Assembly (NCBI GenBank): GCA_964552465.1
Contig: CAZKGR010000013.1
Span: 1 to 64,000 of the forward strand
Reading direction: 5' to 3'
Source of the DNA: BMS3BBIN04 sp964552465
GTDB taxonomy: Bacteria; Electryoneota; Electryoneia; Electryoneales; Electryoneaceae
Length of the DNA stretch: 64,000 nucleotides
In this document: positions 1-9,852 of the stretch, piece by piece
Numbering within the stretch: position 1 is the stretch's first letter
Layout: every line of letters begins with the position of its first letter
Position numbers and translations under genes: made by a program
Notes under the pieces: generated by a model
The model's input: the letters and a program-made list of their open reading frames with translations, nothing else
Told to the model about the DNA's origin: nothing
The model's database searches: none

Positions 1-2
1 TC

Positions 3-2615
3 CACCTCTGGATTGATCAGGCTCATGAGTTTGTACCTGAAGGTGGTGCAGCATATAATAACATTTGGCATCACTGCATCGAAGACACTCTCACGAACAA
101 CGCAGAGCTTGGTGCCATATTCGCGCTTCGCAGGGTAGAAAATGAGTATGAAACATCAGACATCGATAATGACTGGTTCAGTTCAATGTATGTTGGTATG
201 TTTGATGATCCAGATGGTAATCCAGATGCAGAATACTATTTAATCGTAAATATGCGAAACAACGAGTATGACAATGGAAACGATATTGCCTCCGACGCAG
301 TTTTCAGTGATGATCCAGATATGGATCAACCAAAATTGGTGTTCTTACAGTCCAATCCTGCTACTCATGATTATGATCTCGTTTGGCGAAGTGACAACGA
401 AGACAACTTTCCAGCTGTAAGTGATATCGTCGGAAATCCTGCACAAGGTGATCCGGGGTACGTGAAACTAACCTGTAATATCTATCCTGGCCAGGCAATA
501 TTACTGAAACGTACCCCAAAACCAACCATGGTCGAATTAAGCAACGGCATATTAGATTTTGATCTTGACGGACCAAAAATCGTTGACACTGATGGTGTAC
601 CTGGTGAAATATTCATTAGCGGTACAGTAGAGTTAACTGGAAAGATCGAGTTCAAAGGAGATGTATTCGTAGGAACTGGAGATTTGCTACAGATTGGCAA
701 TCAGTTTCCAACAGCAATACTATTCGATGATGGCTATGGTATCCACGTAAACGGATCAGGAGTTCTTGACATCGAGGGCACTGAAGATGATCCTGTATAT
801 TTTGGAGCTTCTGATGGAGATAGCAGGATGGAGTGGTCAGGAATAACCACGACCAGTAGTGGAAACTTGTCACTTAATCGCGTGTTGATTCAAAATGCTG
901 AAGTTGGTGTTAAGGCAGGCAATACAGCGGCATTCGTCGACAAGGTCGAGATTAAGGATTGTATTCGAGGAATTGTGTTGACAAGTAGCTTAGGTGCTTA
1001 CCTATCGAATTGCCACATACATGATTGCGATTACGGCATCGATGCTTTCTCGGAAGTACAGACAGCAGGTGTTGACTACACGATCACCTCCTGTACGATT
1101 GAGAACATCTCCAACTCTGCCATTCACGCATTAGGGGTGGATGTACTTGAGATACAAGATTGCTTGATTCAGAGAATCGGACGTGCAGGTATTAAAGCTG
1201 TTTCCGTAGGCTCTCTACGTCTTGATGATCTTTCCAATTCCGGAGCGAATAATGTGATTCGTTATTGCGCACAAGACGCGACATTGCAAGTTCCGTATGC
1301 AGCGGTAACATTGGAATCATCATCCATCCTGACGTTTGAGGACATGGAGATTTATGAAAATGGCGGACCTGGTTTGTCGCTAAACTCTTCTTCTGCGTTA
1401 CCGGGAATCAGCGTTACCAATAATCTGATCGCGAACAACGCTTTGAACGGAAGAGAGGTTTCGACTTCGTCAGGCAAACTCAGTAATTCAGAGATCCGTG
1501 TTATGAGTTCCGGAGCGTTGAACCTAGATAATACCAATATGGACATCGTTGACAGTTGGAATGATGGCGATGACGATGAACATAGCCTCTTTGCGTGGTA
1601 TGGAGGCGGTACGTTTACTCTCAGCACAGAAGAAGTATACTGGGCAACCGGCCGAGTGCGTGGCTTAGTTCCATTGCTGAGTGAACAACAACTCCGAAAC
1701 CATACCCATGTAGGTCCAAATCCGGGTACACTGAATATTAACATAGGATCTGGTCTCGCTACAACACCACATAGTAGTACAGATCGATATTGGGCGTTCA
1801 TACAAGATGCAGATCCCACCCCAGAGGACTTGTTCCGGCTGGCTCATTCGTTGATGGATAGCAGCGACTACTCGGAAGCACGCACAATCTTCCAGCAACT
1901 GTGCAATGATGGCTATTCATCTGCCTTATCGGGCTTGGCGAGATCTGAACGACATCTTGGATTGTCAGTCGCGGAAATCGAAGACGAACTGCTTGGAATC
2001 CAACCCTTAGAATCTGAAGAGGGATTCGAGTTCAGGCGAGATCTGGTCATCGGTAATGTGCGGCGATTGAGTGGAGATTTCGATGGCGCTCGGTCATGGT
2101 TCACGGACCTGGCAGAGTCTAGCGGCAACTTGGTAGACTCTGTAAACGCGCTCATGGATGTTGAATACACAAACCTGTTGGAGCTGAATCTTCTTGAATC
2201 TGAAGAAGATACAACAAACATTGCTGCCTGGCGAGACATTGCCTATGAGATCGGCGAAGTACGTTCACGAATTGACACGTTGGAGAGAACTCTTTATGGC
2301 GACGATGCAAGTTCTGTTCGACTCACGTCGATTCCATCCTACTTCAGACTGCACAATGCATATCCAAACCCATTCAACCCGTCGGTCACAATTCCATTTG
2401 ATCTACCGGAAGTTTCTGACACAAAGATCGCGATCTATAACGTACTGGGGCAGCGCGTCTCGACTGTTGTCGATCAATCAATGCAAGCTGGCCACCATTC
2501 GATAGTTTGGAACGGTGTCAGTGCTTCTGGCCAGCCGGTTTCGTCAGGCGTATACTTCGTTCAGATGGAAGCGCCAGGTTTCATCAAAACACAGAAGATT
2601 GTGATGTTGAAGTAA
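3..2615 (+). CDS. Secreted beta-helix protein with C-terminal sorting domain (5' partial)
   Basis: The reading frame is open from base 3, so the start lies outside the window and at least 870 residues are present. The first part carries many short strand-turn repeats (DVFVGTG, GSGVLDIEG, NCHIHDCDYGID) typical of a right-handed parallel beta-helix. A TPR-like helical stretch follows (PTPEDLFRLAHSLMDSSDYSEARTIF and on). The last ~75 residues are a type A sorting domain: AYPNPFNPSVTIPFDLP, then YNVLGQRV, then GVYFVQM, ending in KIVMLK. In FCB bacteria such domains direct export through the type IX system and are removed at the surface. The cargo function is unknown; a surface-bound or secreted adhesin or polysaccharide-binding role is only a guess. 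Confidence 0.85.
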   Translation, partial: HLWIDQAHEFVPEGGAAYNNIWHHCIEDTLTNNAELGAIFALRRVENEYETSDIDNDWFSSMYVGMFDDPDGNPDAEYYLIVNMRNNEYDNGNDIASDAVFSDDPDMDQPKLVFLQSNPATHDYDLVWRSDNEDNFPAVSDIVGNPAQGDPGYVKLTCNIYPGQAILLKRTPKPTMVELSNGILDFDLDGPKIVDTDGVPGEIFISGTVELTGKIEFKGDVFVGTGDLLQIGNQFPTAILFDDGYGIHVNGSGVLDIEGTEDDPVYFGASDGDSRMEWSGITTTSSGNLSLNRVLIQNAEVGVKAGNTAAFVDKVEIKDCIRGIVLTSSLGAYLSNCHIHDCDYGIDAFSEVQTAGVDYTITSCTIENISNSAIHALGVDVLEIQDCLIQRIGRAGIKAVSVGSLRLDDLSNSGANNVIRYCAQDATLQVPYAAVTLESSSILTFEDMEIYENGGPGLSLNSSSALPGISVTNNLIANNALNGREVSTSSGKLSNSEIRVMSSGALNLDNTNMDIVDSWNDGDDDEHSLFAWYGGGTFTLSTEEVYWATGRVRGLVPLLSEQQLRNHTHVGPNPGTLNINIGSGLATTPHSSTDRYWAFIQDADPTPEDLFRLAHSLMDSSDYSEARTIFQQLCNDGYSSALSGLARSERHLGLSVAEIEDELLGIQPLESEEGFEFRRDLVIGNVRRLSGDFDGARSWFTDLAESSGNLVDSVNALMDVEYTNLLELNLLESEEDTTNIAAWRDIAYEIGEVRSRIDTLERTLYGDDASSVRLTSIPSYFRLHNAYPNPFNPSVTIPFDLPEVSDTKIAIYNVLGQRVSTVVDQSMQAGHHSIVWNGVSASGQPVSSGVYFVQMEAPGFIKTQKIVMLK

Positions 2616-2648
2616 GCACTCAAGTTAATAACGCTCCAAAGCACAAAA

Positions 2649-2680
2649 AGCCCAACAATCTACCTGTTGGGCTAGAGTTT
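2649..2680 (+). terminator. Rho-independent terminator, probably bidirectional
   Basis: AGCCCAACA (2649-2657) pairs with TGTTGGGCT (2665-2673) across a 7-nt loop, followed by a short T-rich stretch. It sits between the convergent secreted-protein gene and the aminotransferase gene. Confidence 0.65.
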
Positions 2681-2702
2681 ATTGACAACTGAAGACTACT
2701 GA

Positions 2703-3905
2703 TTACCCTTGCAATTCCTGCAACCCTTCCTTGAGTCGTTGCAGGCCGGTACGGAGGTCGTCATCGGACGCTGCGAAACTGATCCGGATAAATCCTTCCG
2801 CGCCGAATGCGGCACCCGGAACCAGCGCGATGTGCTTTTCTTCCAATAGCCACTGGCACATGTCGATGGAATTGTCGATGCGTGTACCATTAGCTGATTT
2901 GCCGAGGAAGGCCGAGATGTCCGGGAAGGCGTAGAACGCACCTTCCGGTGATGGACAGGAAACGCCATCCATCTGGTTCAGCGCGGCAACAACCATTTCG
3001 CGCCGTTTCGCAAATGCAGCGATCATTGTCTTCATCGTCTCGTCTTCGCCGTTCTGGATGGCTACAGTCGCCGCACGTTGGCTGATCGAGCAACAGGACG
3101 ATGTCATCTGCGACTGCAACTTGGTGACGGCCTTCACAAGTTCGGGCACAGCGGCTAAATAGCCGATACGCCAGCCGGTCATTGCGAACGCTTTCGACAC
3201 ACCATTAATCACCACGGTTTGGTCGTACAGACCGTCCACCTGCGCGAAGCTAAGATGTTCTTCACCATCGTAACGCAGCTTCTCGTAGATCTCGTCACTG
3301 ATTACCCAGAGGTCATGTTCGGCCAGCACCGCGCCGATCGCACGGATCTCGTCCGGTCTATACGCCGCACCGGTTGGATTGCTCGGGTTGTTCACGATGA
3401 TCGCTTTGGTCTTCGACGTGATCAAAGAGCGCAGTTCGTCGAGGTCAGGGCGGAAGTTGTCCTCTTCCTTGCAATGATACGGGACGGGTTCGCCTTCAGC
3501 GATGCGGATCATCTCCGGGTAGCTGAGCCAGCCGGGAACGGGGAACAGGACTTCATCGCCCGGGTTCACGGTAGCCAGCAGGCTGCCGGTTAAAGCATGC
3601 TTTGCCCCGGATGTGACGACAATCTGTGTTGGCTCATAAGTCAGGTTGTTGTCACGGAGCAGTTTGTCCGCAATCGCCTGACGCAGCGGCAGAACTCCGG
3701 GCGCGGCGGTATAGCGCGTGAAGTTGCTGTCAATCGCAGCGTGTCCCGCGACCTTGATTGGATCTGGTGTATTGAAGTCAGGTTCACCAACGGACAGATT
3801 GATGACATCAACGCCTTCCGCCCGCATGCGGTTTGCGGTGGCAGTAATGACCAGTGTTTTCGATTCGGACAGCGCGGCTGTTCGGTTTGCTAGGGTACGA
3901 CTCAT
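2703..3905 (-). CDS. Class I PLP-dependent aminotransferase (aspartate aminotransferase type)
   Basis: A 400-residue fold-type I aminotransferase of the Ib aspartate aminotransferase group: transfers the amino group of aspartate (or a related amino acid) to 2-oxoglutarate in the cytoplasm. Visible motifs: N-terminal INLSVGEPDF, the NNPSNPTG loop that contacts the cofactor, SDEIYEKL, the Schiff-base lysine in GVSKAFAMTGWRIGY, and a C-terminal FIRISFA with the substrate carboxylate arginine. The start is placed at MSRTLANRT because AGGAG lies 6 nt upstream; an ATG 11 codons earlier would sit inside pta. It is the last gene of a coaD-pta-aminotransferase operon, 2 bp after the pta stop. Exact substrate range cannot be read from sequence. 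Confidence 0.9.
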   Translation of the reverse strand: MSRTLANRTAALSESKTLVITATANRMRAEGVDVINLSVGEPDFNTPDPIKVAGHAAIDSNFTRYTAAPGVLPLRQAIADKLLRDNNLTYEPTQIVVTSGAKHALTGSLLATVNPGDEVLFPVPGWLSYPEMIRIAEGEPVPYHCKEEDNFRPDLDELRSLITSKTKAIIVNNPSNPTGAAYRPDEIRAIGAVLAEHDLWVISDEIYEKLRYDGEEHLSFAQVDGLYDQTVVINGVSKAFAMTGWRIGYLAAVPELVKAVTKLQSQMTSSCCSISQRAATVAIQNGEDETMKTMIAAFAKRREMVVAALNQMDGVSCPSPEGAFYAFPDISAFLGKSANGTRIDNSIDMCQWLLEEKHIALVPGAAFGAEGFIRISFAASDDDLRTGLQRLKEGLQELQG

Positions 3906-3907
3906 GA

Positions 3908-4897
3908 TCACTCCTGACTCGAGGCGACAACGCTGCAAATGGCGCTGAGTTTAACGATATCCTCCGCGCTACATCCGCGGCTGAGGTCGTAGAATGGTTT
4001 AGCAAGACCCTGCACAATTGGACCGATGGCTTGCGAGTTTGCCAGGCGCTGGGTCAGCTTGTAGCCAATGTTTCCGGCGTTCAGGTCGGGGAATATGAGC
4101 ACGTTTGCGTGTCCCGCGACCGGGCTGCCGGGTGCCTTCTTTTTGCCGACGGTCTCAAGGATCGCAGCATCAAGCTGCAGCTCGCCATCAATCGCGAGAT
4201 TGGGTGCTTGCCGTTGAGCGATGCCTGTTGCTTCAACGACTTTATCAACCAGCGGATGGCCAGCGCTGCCCTTGGTGGAGAATGAAAGCATTCCAATGAC
4301 CGGCGTCGTGTCGGTCAGGGCTTTGTGGGTACTTGCAGATGCGACGGCGATGGACGCGAGCTGTTCAACATCTGGTTCTGGCACTATGGCGCAGTCGCCG
4401 AAGCTGAACACACGGCCATCTGGCAGAACCATCAGGAATATGGAAGACACGATGGAGATTCCCGGCGCCATGCCGATGGCTTGGATCGCGGCTCGCATGA
4501 CGTCACCGGTCGTGTGGGCTGCGCCAGTAACCCCGCCGTCGGCATCGCCCATGCGTACCATCATCGCACCGTAGTAGAGCACATCTTTCATCGCTTCGCG
4601 GGCCTGCTCGATAGTTAAGCCCTTGTGCGCGCGAATCTCGGTAAATTTGGCTGCGTACTCTTCACGTTTGCTGGATGATTCCGGGTTGATCATCGTGATT
4701 CCGGCGACATTGCTGACACCGGCATCATTCATGGCGGCTTCACACTCAGCATCGTTACCAAGTAGGATTGGAACTGCGATTGCTTCGTCTGCGAGTTGAC
4801 GTGCTGCAGTCCAGCTGCGAGGATCGTTTCCTTCCGGGAGGACAATGGTCCGCGGGTGCTGTTTAGCTCGTTCAATGATGCGTGTAATCGGGTCCAT
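3908..4897 (-). CDS. pta: Phosphate acetyltransferase
   Basis: A 329-residue phosphate acetyl/butyryl-transferase (PTA_PTB family), the short single-domain form without the N-terminal DRTGG extension. It interconverts acetyl-CoA and acetyl phosphate in the cytoplasm. Landmarks: TIVLPEGNDPR near the start, GDADGGVTGAAHTTGDVMRAA in the middle, SFSTKGSAGHP, and the C-terminal VLIFPDLNAGNIGYKLTQRLA block typical of Pta. The start at MDPITRII follows coaD by 7 bp and has GGGAG upstream; a longer reading frame would overlap coaD and is not favoured. No acetate kinase gene lies nearby, so whether it works in acetate production or assimilation is open. Confidence 0.93.
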   Translation of the reverse strand: MDPITRIIERAKQHPRTIVLPEGNDPRSWTAARQLADEAIAVPILLGNDAECEAAMNDAGVSNVAGITMINPESSSKREEYAAKFTEIRAHKGLTIEQAREAMKDVLYYGAMMVRMGDADGGVTGAAHTTGDVMRAAIQAIGMAPGISIVSSIFLMVLPDGRVFSFGDCAIVPEPDVEQLASIAVASASTHKALTDTTPVIGMLSFSTKGSAGHPLVDKVVEATGIAQRQAPNLAIDGELQLDAAILETVGKKKAPGSPVAGHANVLIFPDLNAGNIGYKLTQRLANSQAIGPIVQGLAKPFYDLSRGCSAEDIVKLSAICSVVASSQE

Positions 4898-4904
4898 CTT
4901 TGTT

Positions 4905-5411
4905 CTACTCTCCCTCGGTTTGGTATCTCTCCACCAGGCGTTGAAGTACTCCTGACGGGACAAAGCGTTTAATGTCACCCCCATGTTGGGCGATGTTTTT
5001 GATGATTGAGCTGCTGAGGTATGTGTACTCGTCTTTCGGCATCAGATAGACCGTGTGCAGCTTGCTGTTCAGGTGACGATTCATCAATGCCATTTGGAAC
5101 TCAAACTCAAAGTCCGACACCGCTCGTAAGCCACGAATCAGGGCTATTGCACCCATTTCTTGTGCATAATCAACGATTAGCCCGTCGAAGGTTTCTACGC
5201 TGACGGTTCCGTTCAATCCCTTTTCCGTAAGCGCTTCCTCGATCATCACCTTGCGTTCGTCGAGAGAGAACATGTGATCTTTTTCGGGATTTTCGGCGAT
5301 GCAAATAACGATCCTGTCAAACAAGTCGCATCCACGTCTTAGGATGTCCAGATGACCGTTGGTAATCGGATCGAACGTGCCGGGATAAACGACAATGCGT
5401 TGTTGGTTCAT
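4905..5411 (-). CDS. coaD: Phosphopantetheine adenylyltransferase
   Basis: A 168-residue protein of normal family length catalysing the penultimate step of coenzyme A synthesis (4'-phosphopantetheine + ATP to dephospho-CoA). The nucleotidyltransferase motifs are present: YPGTFDPITNGHLDI with the (T/H)xGH element near residue 15, LIRGLRAVSDFEFE in the middle, and YLSSSIIKNIA near residue 128. It is the first gene of a leftward operon with pta and an aminotransferase, so the operon couples CoA synthesis with use of acetyl-CoA. Confidence 0.97.
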   Translation of the reverse strand: MNQQRIVVYPGTFDPITNGHLDILRRGCDLFDRIVICIAENPEKDHMFSLDERKVMIEEALTEKGLNGTVSVETFDGLIVDYAQEMGAIALIRGLRAVSDFEFEFQMALMNRHLNSKLHTVYLMPKDEYTYLSSSIIKNIAQHGGDIKRFVPSGVLQRLVERYQTEGE

Positions 5412-5885
5412 GGGTATGCCTGTAACTCATGAAATGAAAAACGGCAGCAATCTGCCGGAGCCGGAATATAGCTGAGAAGCGTAGGATGGACAAGCCTCTG
5501 CGTGAACGGATTCACAACATCTCATAACTCGCAATTATCAAAACGTCCGAGATACGCTAAGAATATGATAACATTAGGGTGACATGACTCTTGGCATATT
5601 CTGCGCTACCAGATGGGTGAGGCAAACTGTTCGATCATTTTGGGATAATACTCTGGATATGTGGTTTAAACTGAAAATGCGAAATTGGTTCATATTCAGC
5701 AGTAAGAGCAATAATAATCCGTGGAACATGTTGACATTGAAAAGGTTGTGTTCCCATATTGCAAATGCAGAGAGTACCAGTATTCCACCGATGAAACCCT
5801 ATACCACAGCCAACCGTATAATAGTTAGATCTTCCTAACGCTGCTGTTCTATATGCACTGCTCACGTTTTGCAAGCGAGGTGGCT
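5412..5885. other. Gene-poor gap between coaD and msrB
   Basis: A 474-bp AT-rich divergent intergenic region. It must hold the promoters of the coaD operon and of msrB, but no clear consensus pair was picked. On the minus strand (5574-5830) one frame reads as a hydrophobic peptide (FIGGILVLSAFAIWEHNLF... MFHGLLLLLLL) interrupted by a TAG and with no ribosome binding site; it may be a decayed membrane-protein fragment. Confidence 0.4.
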
Positions 5886-6473
5886 ATGAATTCGACCCTC
5901 ATGTTTCATGACGAGCACGGCGAAGTTTGGGGACGTCTGTGGCGACGTTTCCTGTTCATAATCTTCTGTGCGATGGCGTTCTCGCCAATTTTGGTTACGT
6001 GCATGATTGATTCTCCTTTTGCCCAGGAAGCACCCGAGATGGCTGTTGTGACTGACAAAGACCACTCCTCACAGATGAAGGACAAGCTGACGCCTGAGCA
6101 ATACTACGTGTGCTTCGAGGAGGGCACTGAAGCCGCGTTCTCCGGCAAGTACTGGGATACGAAGATCCCGGGTACATATCATTGTGTAGCGTGTGAGGCC
6201 AAGCTGTTTCGTTCCGAAGACAAGTATGAGAGTGGTAGTGGCTGGCCCAGCTTCACGCAACCAGCGATAGGCGAGAATGTCGGTTATTCCGAGGATCGGA
6301 AGCTGTATATGGTGCGTACGGAAGTGCATTGCTCCGGCTGCAACGCACACTTGGGGCATGTGTTCGATGACGGTCCTGAGCCAACAGGCCAACGGTACTG
6401 CGTGAATTCAGCCTCATTGAACCTCGTGCCGGATGCGGAAGCGGAAGCGGAAGCAGAAACCGACAACAACTAG
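5886..6473 (+). CDS. msrB: Exported peptide-methionine (R)-S-oxide reductase
   Basis: A 195-residue MsrB, which reduces the R-sulfoxide of methionine in damaged proteins. The domain runs from about residue 60 (KLTPEQYYVCFEEGTE) to residue 180. Zinc-binding cysteine pairs are seen in YHCVACEAKLF and VHCSGCNAHLGHVF, and the catalytic cysteine in GQRYCVNSASL. An N-terminal hydrophobic segment (FLFIIFCAMAFSPILVTCM) after a charged start suggests export to the periplasm or membrane anchoring. The start is at MNSTLMFHD with AGGTGG upstream. The C-terminus is a short AEAEAEAE tail encoded by a repeated gcggaa hexamer, a likely replication-slippage product. Monocistronic, ended by a strong terminator. 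Confidence 0.95.
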   Translation: MNSTLMFHDEHGEVWGRLWRRFLFIIFCAMAFSPILVTCMIDSPFAQEAPEMAVVTDKDHSSQMKDKLTPEQYYVCFEEGTEAAFSGKYWDTKIPGTYHCVACEAKLFRSEDKYESGSGWPSFTQPAIGENVGYSEDRKLYMVRTEVHCSGCNAHLGHVFDDGPEPTGQRYCVNSASLNLVPDAEAEAEAETDNN

Positions 6474-6520
6474 CAGCAGGTAATGCTGTTGTTCCTTCCT
6501 CATTGTCCAAGGAAGAAGAA

Positions 6521-6550
6521 ACCCCCGATCAATGTGGATCGGGGGTTTTC
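6521..6550. terminator. Bidirectional rho-independent terminator
   Basis: ACCCCCGATC (6521-6530) pairs with GATCGGGGGT (6537-6546) across a 6-nt loop, with T's on the plus side and T's (A's in plus) on the minus side. It separates the convergent msrB and Gld-like operon ends. Confidence 0.9.
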
Positions 6551-6578
6551 ATACATGTAGATATCAAAGGATTAAGAA

Positions 6579-7514
6579 TCAGCCAACCGGAGCTGCTTCA
6601 GGGTTTTCTTTGAACGTAAGATCGTCAACGCTGACGAAGATCTGGTTGTAGATGCCCTCGTAGAGGGTGTAGACGGTGTCGTCATCGCCCATCTTGACCA
6701 GGTAGCGGCGTTCATTCTCAGAATCGGTGTAAAACCGGACATCGATCATGTCGCCGTTATCGATGCTGACCTTGACGGTGTTCGCCGGATCTGCCGAGAA
6801 ATCTGCGCCTGCCAGTTCTTCAGCAGTTGGGAAGCCGGAAGTGCGCATGCGTGCGATCTGAGACTGAATGCGTGAAGCGGCGCTTGGATCAACAGGCACA
6901 TCAGCACCGTCAGCAGTCAGTGACCACTCGCTACCGTTGAAGGCCAGCGACCAGTCATCAGTTTTGATACCGACGATGTTGCGCTCTTCGTACTGGAACA
7001 TCTCCTTGTCGCGCCAGTTATCGACCGTCCGGCTCAACTGCATGCTGTAAGTACCGTTAATCAGGTACACGCTCGTCTGGTCAGCATAACGGGCATAGCT
7101 CTGCTGGTACGACTCGGCAGCCTTGCCGAACACGACCCGATCTTCCTGATTGCCCTGACGCACGGTCAAAGCTACGCCTGCCGTATCCACCTCAAATTCC
7201 GCCCAGCGATCTTGCTTGCTGGTGACTTCGGATTCGATGCGCATACCCTCCAGCTTTTCCAGTAGCTGGCTCATGTAGCGGCGGTTTGCGCGATACTCGA
7301 CGGGATTTGTGATGAACCACGAACCATCATCGCGACGGGTCAGCGTAATAGTAGACCCACCGCGCATGATCTCGAGTTCGGTGACTTCAGTGGTGTCGAC
7401 TTCGACCAGGTAGTTTTCCTCGGCAGTCGGAATGCTGGATCGGTCCATCAGAACAAAGACGACCCACAGTACAGCCACAACTCCGACGAGGATGAGCAGT
7501 TGTTTCATTTTCAT
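6579..7514 (-). CDS. DUF4340 domain membrane-anchored protein
   Basis: A 311-residue protein with one N-terminal transmembrane segment (LLILVGVVAVLWVVFVLMD) and a large extracytoplasmic part. The pattern ITLTRRDDGSWFITNPVEYRANRRYMSQLLEKL is characteristic of DUF4340, a beta-rich domain found downstream of GldG-type ABC auxiliary proteins; a second half-repeat starts near residue 175 (DDWSLAFNGSEWSLTADG). It is the last gene of a four-gene operon and its ATG overlaps the stop of the GldG-like gene by one base, so the products are probably made together and may form one complex. Biochemical function is unknown. Confidence 0.85.
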   Translation of the reverse strand: MKMKQLLILVGVVAVLWVVFVLMDRSSIPTAEENYLVEVDTTEVTELEIMRGGSTITLTRRDDGSWFITNPVEYRANRRYMSQLLEKLEGMRIESEVTSKQDRWAEFEVDTAGVALTVRQGNQEDRVVFGKAAESYQQSYARYADQTSVYLINGTYSMQLSRTVDNWRDKEMFQYEERNIVGIKTDDWSLAFNGSEWSLTADGADVPVDPSAASRIQSQIARMRTSGFPTAEELAGADFSADPANTVKVSIDNGDMIDVRFYTDSENERRYLVKMGDDDTVYTLYEGIYNQIFVSVDDLTFKENPEAAPVG

Positions 7515-9119
7515 CAGCTCAACTCCTCCGCGTAACGGCGGTTACGGCGCACCTGCCAATAGACCAATCCCAAGATGATGGCGAGCAATGGTGGCGCGAA
7601 CCAGTTGATATATTTCCAGACCTGCTTCTGTGTGGTGCTGATATCCTTGAGCGTGCGCATTGTGAATTCACGTCCGCGCAACGCGATCAGGTCGGTGTCA
7701 CCCACCAGCCAGTCGACAGCGTTCAGCAGCAGGTAAACGTTTGCCGGATTGGACAGGTAGCCATCCTGCAAGAAACGACCGTCACCGATTACAAACATTC
7801 GAGTGTCGATCGGCGCTGTCTGACTCTGACCGACGATATCAATAGTTTCTCCACCCTCGGTTATCCCGGAAAAGCTCGACTTGAAAGGGCCTTCGAGCAT
7901 TGCACCGAGGACGACGTGTTCGCGGTCGAACATGTCTTCGCCCCATTCCTGGGTCGCGTTGATGCTGAAGCTGCCCGCCTGAACCATCGTCCGTTCACCC
8001 GAATACATGACCGGGGTCAGGTTGATGTTGTGCTGAGCTGCAAAGGTCGTGTCAATGCTGGATGCGAAGAACAGGCTGACCATGTCGATGTTTTCGACGA
8101 TGACCGCGTCTTCGTTGAATGTGTTCACACTCGGGAAGAAGGGGTATTTGATCGTGTTCTGGATGGTGAAGAAACCACGGCGTTCCTGCACGTTGATCAT
8201 GGACGAGTTCGCGTCCGCGACCAGATTGCTGTTGACGCGGAAACCGTAGTTGGTAGTCCACTGGTCGAAACCGAGCGGGATCGTGTTGGCGGTGCCGTTT
8301 TGCAAGTCAGCGTTGATTGGCGAAATTAGCCAACCGACTTCGCCACCGTTCATGATGTACTGATCAATCTTCAATCGTTCTGGCTCGGGAATCTCAGCAG
8401 TTGGGCCGACGATCATCAGCACGTCAATGTTGACAGGGACAATGTCTGTTTCAGCGAGGTTGACCTTTTCGACTGCGTAGTTGCTCTTAAGAACGTTGCT
8501 CACCTGCGCCATGCTGGTGCTGCCAGCGGTCATTCCCGGTTGCTGCATCTGCTGTTCTGGATCAGGCTCACCGTGTCCTTGCAGGAAGCCGACGGTATAT
8601 GACTGCTGATTTGTAAGCCGCTTGATCAGCGAGGTGATGTTGTACTCGAGACCGGCCGAACCCTGAAGCGTCGGAATGGTTTCCTGCTTGTCGTTGTACA
8701 GGAACACCGCGCCGAGATAGACCTTCTTCAACTGCAGCTCGTCCTTCTCCCACACATTCTCCTGGAACGGCGGAATGCGGTAGTTCTGCGCTTCAGCTTC
8801 GAGCTCTTCGTCACTGCCCGGATCGATGAATTCGTAGCGGAAATTGCCGCCGCCGTACGCCCGGTATCCGGCTAACAGATCGTTGAGGAAACGTTTGCTG
8901 TCGTTCAGTTGCGGCGACAGGTTTTTGCTTGCGAAGACCTTGACGGTCAACGGTTCGTCCAGATTTTCGACGACATCCTTTGAAGCGTCGGAGATACTGA
9001 ACAGCTTGTCCTCGGTCAGGTCAAGTCGCATGAATCGTGTGTTTGCGATCATGTTGATGAGGACGAGGATCACCACCACGAGCAAAATGCCGACCGTGGT
9101 TTGAATCTTGGATGCTTTC
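7514..9119 (-). CDS. GldG-like ABC-transporter auxiliary protein
   Basis: A protein of about 535 residues with an N-terminal transmembrane helix (VGILLVVVILVLINMIA), a long periplasmic region and a C-terminal transmembrane helix (FAPPLLAIILGLVYWQV) followed by a basic tail. The periplasmic part contains VGFLQGHGEPDPEQQMQQPG and IDQYIMNGGEVGWLISP, blocks of the GldG/IFT52-like family linked to ABC-2 permeases. Translation starts at a GTG (9119-9121) preceded by GGAGG. In Flavobacterium GldA/F/G are associated with gliding; outside Bacteroidetes the homologues are uncharacterised, so the substrate is unknown. It lies 14 bp downstream of the permease gene. Confidence 0.87.
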
Positions 9120-9135
9120 ACTGATTCGTCCTCCC

Positions 9136-9852
9136 CTACAGGAACTTCCGCTGGTTCATCGCGCGTGACGCGAGGAGCAGCGAAAGGAAGATTAGACTGA
9201 GGAAATAGATTACATCCCGGCTGTCAACCACACCACGTGCAATGTTCTGGAAGTGGTACGTTGAGCTCAGGTACTGGATCACGTCCGCAACCGGCGGTGG
9301 AATCACGAAGGCTGCGAAGACCAGGATCGCCAGCACAGCACTCAGTGCGAAGCTGAGGATGAATGCGATGATCTGGCTTTCTGTCATTGCCGATCCGAGG
9401 ATGCCAATCGCGAGGTATGACCCACCGAGCAGGAACAGGCCGATGTAGCCTGCGACAATCCCACCCATCTGCGCGTCACCGAGTGTGCTGATGGTGAACG
9501 GGTAGAAGAAGGTGAAGATTAACGCAACAGCGTACAGGCTCAGTGCCGCGAGGAATTTGCCGAAGACAACATCAAAGTCACGCACCGGCATGGTGACCAG
9601 CAGCTCGAGTGTGCCACTCTTTCGTTCTTCACTGATCAGACGCATGCTGATCGCAGGTGCGAAGACGACGAGCAGGAACGGCAGGATGTCGAAGATGCTG
9701 CGCATGTGCGCCAGGTTTTCCTTGAACAGATTCAGTGTGAAGAACCAGCCGGTAATCAGCAGAAAAACGGCGAGGACGATATATGCCGCGGGGCTTGCGA
9801 AATAGGATCGCATTTCGCGGCGGTAGATAGCTGTAACGACGCTCCAGCTCAT
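9136..9852 (-). CDS. ABC-2 type permease (GldF-like)
   Basis: A 238-residue integral membrane protein with about six transmembrane helices. The block MRLISEERKSGTLELLVTMPVRDFDVVFGKFLAALSLYA is the hallmark of ABC-2 permeases of the GldF/NosY group. Its ATG overlaps the stop codon of the ATPase gene (ATGA), a sign of translational coupling. Together with the ATPase it should form the membrane core of the transporter; GldG-like and DUF4340 proteins would be its extracytoplasmic partners. Confidence 0.92.
   Translation of the reverse strand: MSWSVVTAIYRREMRSYFASPAAYIVLAVFLLITGWFFTLNLFKENLAHMRSIFDILPFLLVVFAPAISMRLISEERKSGTLELLVTMPVRDFDVVFGKFLAALSLYAVALIFTFFYPFTISTLGDAQMGGIVAGYIGLFLLGGSYLAIGILGSAMTESQIIAFILSFALSAVLAILVFAAFVIPPPVADVIQYLSSTYHFQNIARGVVDSRDVIYFLSLIFLSLLLASRAMNQRKFL

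Noticed and set aside
5574..5830. Hydrophobic minus-strand frame (GGILVLSAFAIWEHNLF) between coaD and msrB
   Set aside because: It has an in-frame TAG, no ribosome binding site and only ~51 codons from its first ATG; kept as a possible relic, not a gene.
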